From Gloeophyllum trabeum ATCC 11539 (lineage: Eukaryota; Basidiomycota; Agaricomycetes; Gloeophyllales; Gloeophyllaceae): a DNA stretch of 12,873 bases. Both the position numbers and the translations under genes were made by a program. Positions 6,437 to 12,873 of this stretch are shown here, piece by piece (within the stretch, counting starts at the first letter, position 1; every line of letters begins with the position of its first letter). The stretch lies in assembly GCF_000344685.1 (NCBI RefSeq), contig NW_006920411.1, positions 2,867,259 to 2,880,131 of the forward strand, given 5' to 3'. The notes beneath the pieces were generated by a model. It was not told where the DNA came from. It did not search any database and saw only the letters and a list, made by a program, of their open reading frames with translations.

Positions 6437-7894
6437 CTAGGATCAATTATAATTCGCTAAGTTCAAGGTATTTGAACTTTCAAGGGTCACTAAGACTGTA
6501 ACTCTGATACACTGAAATGGTGAAGATCGGACTTGTTTTTACTTTATTTTGCATCATACAGTTTATACTACAGAAATGACCCTGCAACCACCTGGAGATA
6601 AATAACAAATAAAGGCTGCAACTTCCTACCTGCTCGACACTCCTCCACTGCTATACCACATACCATATGACTCCCTCGTCCTCCCACATGTTTGCTCTAC
6701 CCCCTAGAGATCTTCCTAATGTGTCAGTACCTGCCCTGAATTTTCCCATCATGCTGGTAACATGTGGGTCAGGTGTGAACAAACTCCAGCTGCTTGCTGA
6801 CTGATACTGGCCTCATGGTCATGAATTTATGTTCACAAGCTGGGTAAATTTGATGGAGACAAAGGGGAGGAAGTGCTGGAAGTTGGGCATGAGGATGACT
6901 CACAACTAGACAGGTGCCCATGGTCACCGGAGCTAATTCTTCTCAAAGTCACTTCCTGAGTCACTCTGGAGCACCTGACCTCAGAGCTAAATAATCGGAA
7001 AGATCCGTGCTTGCCTCGAGGACTCTAGGAAGTTCAGAGTTAAATTGCAACATTGTCTTGAGCCAATCATAGTGTAGGAACGTGTGAGTGCAATGTTGAA
7101 TAGACTCTGGAGGGTGTGGATGAAGTGTTGATTTTGCAATTTCAGGGGTCAGATGAGCCCAGAGGCTTATCACTGCCAGTAGGATGGATGGCCTAGACAG
7201 ACTCTCTTTAGTGTATAGAGTGGTATACCATCAAGGCGCAACAATTCTCACACAATTTAAGTCACTATATATGGAGCTATACGGATGCACTACCAGCCTG
7301 ACTCAAAAACACAAAGATGTTACTATACCACAAGGATGAGATATGACATCTTCCCCCAAACACTTGTTGGCACCTCCCTATGTATGCCCCATGAAATTTA
7401 TCCTTGCCATCCCACTTGTCTCTTGGTCCCAGTACACCAGAAGCAGAAGTATCAATTAGGGACAAGCTTACTACAGGTGAGTTCCAGCTCTGTCCCAGAA
7501 ACTGACAAACTCCAATACATGAGCTGCAATGAGGTGGCTGGTATAAGGTGGAAATCTCATGGGGCTATACATTGGGAGGTGCGAGCAAGTGTTTGCAGGA
7601 AGACGTGATGCCTCATCCTTGCAGTATAGTAACATCTTTTTGTTTTTCAGTCAGATTGGTAGTGTATCCATATATCTCAATCTATAGTGACCTGACTTGT
7701 GCAGGGATTGTTGTGCATTGGTGATATGCCCCTCTGTACACTAGGGAGAGGCTATCTAGACCATCAGACCTACTGGTGGTCACTGGGGGAACACTCCAGG
7801 AGCGGCACCACTGAAAGACTTCCCCCACACTTGAGTAAACCTGTAGCCATATATTAGGTGATCACACCATCAAAGGGGCATAGAGTTCTTGCTA

Positions 7895-8290
7895 GTATTG
7901 CACCAGGAAATTGCACAATACTGACCCAGAGCCAGCCGTAAGAAATAGAAATTCCTGCAACCACATAGCTCACACAAGCAGTGTATTAATGCCATTAATC
8001 CCATTTGCACCTTTCTACCCACTAATCCACAGTACCCCTGGGAATAAATGCCATAAGGGCAAGGAGCACATAAATGGGGACTACCATATCATATTTTGCT
8101 ATTTTTAGCAGATGATTACCTACTACATAATGTGCATCAGCATCATACCTATCCATCAATATCTTCCAAAATCTTCCACATTTTCCTGATTTTATTTAGC
8201 CCTATAGAAGCTTTTGAGGCCAGACTTCTATTAATAGCACTCATAATGCTCTGGCATCTTGATCCACAGTCCCGGTGTTCCAGCCTGGAA
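7895..8290. other. Unassigned AT-rich stretch
   Basis: No gene is supported. A 7-bp inverted pair (AGTATTG and CAATACT, 7894-7923) lies just outside P. The remainder has short open frames without motifs and no clear repeat. Confidence 0.3.
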
Positions 8291-8296
8291 TGATTC

Positions 8297-8416
8297 ACAG
8301 TACCATTTACAGTGTCATGTATGGGGCCAGCCATTCATGTACAGTACCATCCTCTATAGGGCCAGTCATATACATCCACAGTACCATCCAGCCCCAGAAA
8401 TGAAGTACAGTACCAT
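8297..8416 (+). repeat. Degenerate tandem repeat with ACAGTACCAT core
   Basis: ACAGTACCAT occurs exactly at 8297, 8341, 8378 and 8407, with GGGCCAG(C/T)CAT between copies one to three. The period shrinks (44, 37, 29 bases), so indels separate the units. It sits upstream of the gag-like gene and might belong to that element's 5' untranslated region. Confidence 0.7.
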
Positions 8417-8463
8417 TCTGCTCTACAAGGATGACGTGAGGAACGAACGGCTCAGACTTATGT

Positions 8464-8592
8464 CGAGCCAAGCTAAGGGCGAGCAAAGAGACCCCACACT
8501 GAGCACGCGACATCCCACGTGGGCTGTTTCCTTAGGTGTGCTCAGCACTCTCTCTTCTCTCTACATTACATGTCGCTCGCCAGCTTGGCTCG
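8464..8592. repeat. Nested inverted repeats upstream of gag
   Basis: Outer arms CGAGCCAAGCT plus GCGAGC (8464-8484) are mirrored at 8575-8592. Inner arms CTGAGCAC (8499-8506) and GTGCTCAG (8538-8545) surround CCCACGTGGG (8514-8523), a perfect palindrome with an E-box core. It could be a structured leader, a protein-binding palindrome or an element terminus. Confidence 0.6.
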
Positions 8593-8697
8593 TCGCCGTA
8601 TTCTTTTGCTCTTGCGACTCCCAATGACTCCTGCCTTATTAATAGTAGTTCTACTCTACTCCACGACTTTCAAAATACACCAATCATAATTCAGAAA

Positions 8698-9350
8698 ATG
8701 GTCTCCCAACCACCAAAGCACAAGTCATCAAACCCTGAGGCCTGGATGACCTGGGTCGCATCGCTTTCGGATGCGCAAAAAGAGGAGGTCAATAGGGAGC
8801 ATCAGAACGCTAACAGCACTAAAGTACAGATCTGGGAAGCGGCTGCCTCAAGGCCTGGCACCGGAGAGTCAGACCAGGTGCTCTCGGCCCTCTTGAGGAC
8901 CTTGTCATTAGTGTCGCTGATCTTGGTCCAAGACAATGGCGGCAGTGGCGGTGAGGAGGACGGACACCCCAGAACACCACTTCCAAACAAGATCTCATTG
9001 GATAACCTGGATACCTCCAACTTGTCCCCTGGCTCAGCAGCTGTTTATCGTGCTTATCAGGAGTTCAAGTGGCACCTTTTCCAGGAAAAGGGCGATGAAC
9101 AGACATCAGAGCTCCTGGCTACCAAGCAGCCGAGAGTCCTTAAGTCAACAGATGATGAGGTGGAGGTCCAGCCGGGCGAGTCCATTCAGCTTGGAATGTT
9201 TCACAAGGAACTGTTCACCCTTTTTGACAATAACCAGTATATCCCGATCACCCTCTTTACTCCCAAGGAGCACAAGTTGCTTTTACAGAAAGGTGATTGG
9301 CTCCCCAAAATGAAGCTTGACTCGAAACATCAGCAAAACAGCATGACCGT
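8698..9350 (+). pseudogene. Gag-like N-terminal part of a DIRS-like retroelement
   Basis: The open frame runs from ATG 8698 (MVSQPPKHKSSNPEAW) to the insertion at 9351; it also stays open upstream to ATG 8536, but those residues look like read-through of the repeat-rich leader. The C-terminal part (FHKELFTLFDNNQYIPITLF) resembles the start of the gag-like domain found ahead of the RT in basidiomycete DIRS-type elements. The first 150 residues are acidic, low in complexity (GGSGGEEDG) and not recognised. The apparent stop at 9355-9357 belongs to the inserted element, so the true product continued at 9830. Confidence 0.6.
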
Positions 9351-9826
9351 CTAAGCGAAGCTAAGAACTAATCTCAGGCAAATAAGTACCAAGTCCATGG
9401 TCTTAAGTCATGGGGGCCCACCCCCTGAGCCCAGCACCGAGACTTAGCTAAGTCCTTGATTAATGTGCTAAGAACACTCAGGCAAGAAATAAGTGGGGAG
9501 AGAACAGAAAAATGCTACCACCACTAGGATTCAAACCAGCGCCTGCCATACCCAGCCATACGATATAACCGTTGCACTACAAGGCTACACTAGTTAGTGC
9601 CAAAAACTGCTTCATGATGGACTCAGCCTTTGCCTTGAATGATAGCAACTCCCGAATTATGAGTCTCCACCCTTGTCTAGTGCTACTGGTATACATTACA
9701 TGTACATCTATGATCAACAGAGCCATGTATATTGCTCTGCCGCCCTCTACAGCATCGGCTAAGAAACTCAGAGAGTTAGAGCTAAGGAGCTTGGTAAGGG
9801 CACCTTAGCGGTACTTAGCGCCTTAG
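9351..9826. mobile_element. 476-bp inverted-terminal-repeat insertion in gag
   Basis: The insert starts CTAAGCGAAGCTAAG and ends with several CTTAG words; the outermost five bases are inverted, and about 18 bases match loosely. CGT occurs on both sides (9348-9350 and 9827-9829). Removing 476 bp plus one CGT reconnects the gag in frame. Inside are a 14-bp palindrome GACTTAGCTAAGTC (9441-9454), a GGGGG-CCCA-CCCCC hairpin (9412-9425), an imperfect direct repeat GCTAAGAAC...CTCAGGCAA (9360-9388, 9467-9490) and a tRNA-like module. It is a MITE-like element of unknown superfamily. Confidence 0.55.
9508..9586 (-). other. tRNA-like Pol III module in the gag insertion
   Basis: Minus strand: box A TAGTGCAACGG (9569-9579), box B GGTTTGAATCC (9527-9537) and T5 (9508-9512). 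Spacing is that of a real tRNA. Five of seven acceptor positions can pair if G-T is allowed, but the T-stem is mostly mismatched, so it is a decayed tRNA-derived sequence and not a working tRNA. Confidence 0.5.
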
Positions 9827-9829
9827 CGT

Positions 9830-10634
9830 GGGCTGCCATTTTGCTGATGAAGTGCGCATGTTGGACACCTCACAGTTGCCCGACAAAGAGAAGATGGACT
9901 TCGGGGACTGGCGCCAGGCGGTGGACAATTATGTCCACTTTGCCGGTGAGATTGGTGACGGGAAATACGTTCGGCGCTGGGAAGACCACTTCCGATGGTT
10001 TCTGGCACTTCCAGAGCTTGAAAAGGTCTGGCCCGCCATCCGCATGACTGACATCGAGCTGCGGAAGGAGTATAGGATCAAACCCTTCACTTTCAACCCA
10101 GCCTATTACCACACAAAGTTCCTGGAGCATCATGCTGATGTCAAGGCACAGATCAATGAGAAGTACCGCGCTGAGTCCGACTCCACTCTCTCTAAAGCCA
10201 TGTCACTCATGTCAAAGTTCTCACAAGGCTCCTTCCATGCCCAGCAGGGAGGACAAAGCTCAGGAGACCATGGACGTGGTTTCAGCAGGCAAGGACCATC
10301 GCAGGGATGAGGCTTGCTCCTGCCCTTTCAGATGGGCAGCGGGAGTGACCCTTCGGCTTCTGTCTGCCTCATCTGCGCCAAGAAGGGGCACCTCGTACCT
10401 GACTGCTCCAGTAACCGCTTTGCGGATGGCGCACAAGTCTTCGCCAAAGCACGAAATGGTTCGCTCTATGCCAGAGGCAAGGCAGACGAGATCTGCCAAC
10501 GATGGAATGTTGCTGGGGACGGGGGACAATTCCTCGACAAGCACTCAGCATCCCAAAAGCACATCTGTTGCTTCTGCGGCACTGCCTCCTGCCACGCTTT
10601 TTCCTGGACGTGCAAGCCCAATGCCTCCGCCTAA
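9830..10634 (+). pseudogene. Gag-like C-terminal part with zinc-knuckle motifs
   Basis: After the insertion the frame continues MLDTSQLPDKEKMDFGDW, FRWFLALPELEKVWPAIR and KAMSLMSKFSQGSF, then a Gly/Gln/Ser-rich linker broken by TGA 10308-10310. Downstream come CLICAKKGHLVPDC (10362-10403, a CX2CX4HX4C knuckle), FADGAQVFAKARNG, ICQRWN, and a second Cys/His group CCFCGTASCHAFSWTC. This order is what I recall for the nucleocapsid part of basidiomycete DIRS-like gag/RT proteins. Knuckles bind the element RNA. The frame ends at TAA 10632-10634, and the RT continues one frame over, so an indel or lost intron lies near 10620. Confidence 0.65.
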
Positions 10635-10635
10635 C

Positions 10636-11917
10636 TTGCAACCTTCATCAAGCACTCCTTGTCTGACCTGCTTATCAGACACCCCTCACGTCCATCTTGA
10701 CAACATCTGCTGCTCTGCTATCAAGAACCATATCTGTAGGCCCTATGATTCCACTGCCTTTGAGACCTTGCTAGCTGCCCATGACCTCGCCGACACCCAT
10801 CCTGACTTGCCACAACAGCTCAATCAAGGTTTCCCTATGGGTGACTTCTCCATACCTCTTGCCAAATCAGTTATCTTCCCCAATCACCCTTCTTGCGACC
10901 AGCATACCAAGATCGAACAGTATCTTGACAAGGAAGCGGCCACTGGTCAGGTCAGTGGCCCATTTACCAAGGAACAAGTCGAGATGATCCTCAGGCCCTT
11001 CCAATGCTCGCCGCTTACTGTCTCCAAGCAGCCTCAAGGCCCAGGTGAGCCTTGCAAGCTCCGGCTTTGTCAGAATCTCTCGAAGGGCTCCAAGCTGCAT
11101 CCATCTACAGATGATCACATCTTGACAGAAGATTTTCCTACACGCTTCAGCTCGGCTCATGAAGTTGCAGACATAGTGAGTACCATACACTCCTCTCTCC
11201 CCCTCCAGGTGGTTACACTGCCTGTGAGCGTTGGCTCTCTGCCCTGGGCTGCTCTTCACCCTTTGGTACCGGGTTGCCCTTCACCCGTGTCGCCTGGTAG
11301 CCCGGGATGCTCCTTCTCCCGTGGCTCTGTCATTCTAGGCTGCTCCTTCGCCCAATCCTTATGCTCATGCCAGACTCCTGTCCAGGTATCTGCAGCACCA
11401 TCGGGCGCGCAAGCCATGACCCTTGATACTGCAAAATTTCACTGCACCTGCCTGATCCTCCCGGACCATAAGCCCTGGTTTGTGATGCAAAGCCATCGTG
11501 GTTTTTGAATTGACCACGGCTGTCCCTTTGGCTGCTGCTCATCTGAGAGCAATGCAGGCTCCATAGCGAATGCTGCGATGGACATCTGGGAGAAGAAGGG
11601 TGTTGGTCCGTCAGTAAAGTGGGTGGATGGCAATGCCACTTTCTGTTTTCCTTCCGCCATGCCTGCTGAGCTGGGAGGGAGCCTTTCGTACCTCTACGAC
11701 AGGGCTGAAGCGCTGGCACGCATCAGTTCACTTCGCATACCCTGGCACAAGGACAAGGGACAAGACTTTGACTTCACCTTCAAATACTTAGGTTTCCTTT
11801 GAGACTTAACGCTGAAGCAAGTCTCGCTTCCCGATGACAAGCGAATCAAGTTCTTGCTTCGCGTTCGGGACTGGCTTCAGGTGTCCACCGGCACCCGGTG
11901 TCAGCAGAACTTGCAAT
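10636..11917 (+). pseudogene. Reverse transcriptase of a DIRS-like retroelement, broken
   Basis: The RT reads RPYDSTAFETLLAA, LNQGFPMGDF, KSVIFPNHPS, FTKEQVEMIL, CSPLTVSKQPQGPGEP, LRLCQNLSKGSKLHPS, EDFPTRF, an intron (11176-11385), MTLDTAKFH (motif A Asp), KPWFVMQ, FGCCSSESNAG (motif B region), KWVDGNATF (motif C, usually VDD) and QVSLPDDKRIKFLLRVRDW. That series is typical of the RT in fungal tyrosine-recombinase (DIRS-type) elements; the recombinase itself is not in the window. Two in-frame TGA codons (11506-11508, 11800-11802) and VDG for VDD show it is inactive. The minus-strand LTR at 11918 cuts it before its C terminus. The DIRS assignment rests on recalled RT motifs only. Confidence 0.7.
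11176..11385 (+). other. Probable spliceosomal intron in the RT
   Basis: The family motif VADIV...APSGAQAMTLD is interrupted by 210 bp that begin GTGAGT and end TCCAG. Splicing in phase 0 rejoins it without a gap. The intron has no in-frame stop and is a multiple of three, so retention would add 70 residues. It contains about four degenerate units of roughly 33 bp built on GGGCTGCTCCTTC.CCC (about 11246-11360). Confidence 0.65.
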
Positions 11918-12444
11918 TGATATAATACCACCTAGATATCTCTAAGTGGCACAGTCATCAAGTTCCCCAAGAGAATGCTGGATTTGTCGTTGGTCAAGCA
12001 GTTCCCTTGTGTTCGATGAGGGAGAGTATAGGCTTTATAGAGGTTAAAACTCTTTGTTTCAATCTCCAGATAACTAAACAAGCAAAATAGCTGACTACCA
12101 GAGTCTAGCTGAGGATGAGGGTAGAGAGCAAACACAGGTGACCAGAGGTCTACGACTAGACTTCCAACACCAAACCTAGACTGAAGTATTTCTCACGGTA
12201 GAGAAACAGACTAGCTGTGGCAGACAGCAGACAGTACTGCAAGTCCTTCCCTTCTCTGAGGTATCACAGATAGCTTAAGTCCAGACTAGCACTGCTTGTT
12301 CCAGCACTTTGTGGAACCAAGACAGTACAGATGCACACAGTAGTACAACTGATTCTGAGGCTGACTTGAACCAATGAGGCTCTCTGGTATTTAGAGGGTC
12401 TCTTATTATGATGGGGGTCTCTCTCTAAGACTGTCTACTGAGCT

Positions 12445-12453
12445 CCTTATATA
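12445..12453 (-). promoter_or_regulatory. TATA box of the minus-strand LTR
   Basis: The minus strand reads TATATAAGG, about 110 bp downstream of the nearest site of the TGA(G/C)TCA array. It fits the core promoter of the LTR. Confidence 0.5.
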
Positions 12454-12563
12454 CCCTACAGTAATTTGAAATTCATAACAATAGGGTGGGAGAATTGCCT
12501 GGTTACTAGGCAACATAGACAATAGTGTGAGAGAATAGTGTACAATAGTGTGAGAAAATAGGA

Positions 12564-12757
12564 TGAGTCAGCTAGCTTGGGGACTTGTGATTGGTCCTTG
12601 AGCATAGGCTGAGTCAACATGACTCATCTCTATAAATAGAAGGGAATAGCATGAGTCATATTGACATAGAATGAGTCATATCCGCATAGCATGAGTCATA
12701 TGTAAGGGAGTGAGTCATAAAGGCATGGAATGAGTCATATGGACATAGAATGAGTCA
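12564..12757 (-). promoter_or_regulatory. Array of nine TGA(G/C)TCA bZIP-type sites
   Basis: The heptamer, the Gcn4/AP-1 consensus, starts at 12564, 12610, 12620 (TGACTCA), 12652, 12672, 12692, 12711, 12731 and 12751. The last six sit in tandem units of 19-20 bp, mostly GGCATAGAATGAGTCATAT-like, and five carry the full palindrome ATGAGTCAT. Two helical turns per unit would put the sites on one face of the DNA. In fungi Gcn4/Cpc1-type factors bind this sequence under amino-acid starvation; a role here is inferred. A CCAAT box is close by on the minus strand (12590-12594). Confidence 0.7.
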
Positions 12758-12873
12758 TGTCAAGGGAAAACAGTGGAATGTCTTGAATCCTCCTAGAATA
12801 TTCTGCGCCCTGAATATTCACAGTCCTCCTGCTTTGATGCTGCGCCGAAACTGTTCTCCTTGCAACAGCAAGT

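Larger units (their letters stand above)
4550..7171. mobile_element. Repeat R, older copy, split by a SINE-like insertion
   Basis: R-old consists of 4550-4927 and 6451-7171, about 1.1 kb in total, and is collinear with R-young throughout. It starts CTGATATGCAC and ends GAGGCTTATC. ACTG stands on both sides (4546-4549 and 7172-7175); removing R-old with one ACTG makes P's left arm match its right arm in length and sequence. It is poor in CpG where R-young is rich. I see no coding potential and do not recognise the family; the ends show only a weak inverted match (TGATATGC against TGATAAGC). Confidence 0.65.
4407..7892. mobile_element. Palindromic element P, TA-flanked, holding nested insertions
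   Basis: P's left arm is 4407-4549 continued at 7176-about 7395; its right arm is about 7558-7892. The two arms are reverse complements along their length: outer CTCTATGCCCCTTTGA, TACAGGTTTAC, CCTGGAGTGTTCCCCC, CCAGTAGG, CACTAGCC-type blocks, and inner CAAAAACACAAAGATG. TA is present at both ends (4405-4406 and 7893-7894), and the terminal 17 bases differ only by transitions. Without the insertion P would be about 850 bp, a MITE-like non-autonomous element with almost no unique centre. It has no ORF of its own, so the enzyme that moved it is unknown; TA flanks are compatible with a Tc1/mariner-type transposase. Confidence 0.65.
11918..12867 (-). mobile_element. Probable solo LTR, minus strand
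   Basis: On the minus strand it starts TGTTGCAAGGAG (12867) and ends GGTATTATATCA (11918), giving TG...CA ends. The flanks are GCAAT (11913-11917) and GCAAG (12868-12872), a 4-of-5 match to a target duplication. From 12867 downward the order is an upstream site array, a TATA box at 12445-12453, then about 530 bp of R/U5-like sequence with no ORF. It lies exactly where the RT reading is lost. The right boundary is near the window edge, so an internal domain beyond cannot be excluded. Confidence 0.5.

Noticed and set aside
7285..7608. Plus-strand open frame of 107 codons
   Set aside because: It runs through the inner arms and spacer of P; the palindrome explains the sequence and no domain is visible.
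9508..9586. A functional tRNA gene
   Set aside because: Box A and B are good, but the T-stem is mostly mismatched and it sits inside a mobile insertion.
10260..11259. Minus-strand open frames (94, 90 and 130 codons) over gag/RT
   Set aside because: They are antisense to recognisable zinc-knuckle and RT motifs.

Overview
The window looks like repeat-rich DNA from a filamentous fungus, most likely a mushroom-forming basidiomycete. The evidence is a Copia RNase H with basidiomycete-style wording, a gag and reverse transcriptase of a type I know from basidiomycete DIRS-like elements, a GTGAGT...CAG intron, and CpG loss in old repeats. I assign the clade from recalled protein families, not from a search. 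I see no intact host gene, no rRNA and no canonical tRNA. Every coding stretch I can defend is a broken transposon gene.

Layout. 1-893 is the 3' end of a Ty1/copia pol with an internal deletion and a 197-bp solo-LTR-like insertion (255-451), followed by its polypurine tract and the first bases of its LTR. 898-2980 is an inverted-arm element flanked by TA that sits 4 bases into that LTR; its arms carry tRNA-like box A/box B modules, and its interior holds an LTR-like promoter, the 3' part of a Tc1/mariner transposon and the edge of a reverse-strand LTR. The interrupted LTR resumes at 2983. 3352-3515 is a decayed 11-bp minisatellite.

3862-7892 is the most structured part. A palindromic repeat (3862-4405) is followed by a related palindromic element P (4407-7892, TA on both sides). 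P's left arm is split by an unclassified repeat, R-old (4550-7171, ACTG on both sides). R-old is split by a tRNA-headed SINE-like element on the minus strand (4928-6436, perfect 14-bp target duplication). The SINE is split by a second, CpG-rich copy of the same repeat, R-young (about 5221-6361). Removing each layer on paper makes the flanks collinear with an uninterrupted relative elsewhere in the window. The window therefore records at least four ordered insertions, and the outer copy of R is visibly more CpG-decayed than the inner one.

8297-8592 has degenerate tandem repeats and an inverted repeat upstream of a retroelement gag/RT (8698-11917). The gag is split by a 476-bp inverted-terminal-repeat element (9351-9826) whose removal with a 3-bp duplication restores the frame. 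The RT has one likely intron, two in-frame TGA stops, a mutated catalytic motif and no visible 3' end, because a probable 950-bp minus-strand solo LTR (11918-12867) follows. That LTR carries nine TGA(G/C)TCA sites upstream of its TATA box, six of them spaced about 20 bp apart.

The genes do not form a pathway. The window is best read as a stratified graveyard of mobile elements with signs of CpG deamination. No new functional system is demonstrated; the strongest leads are the unclassified repeat family R, the TA-flanked palindromes, the tRNA-like modules and the periodic bZIP-type site array.
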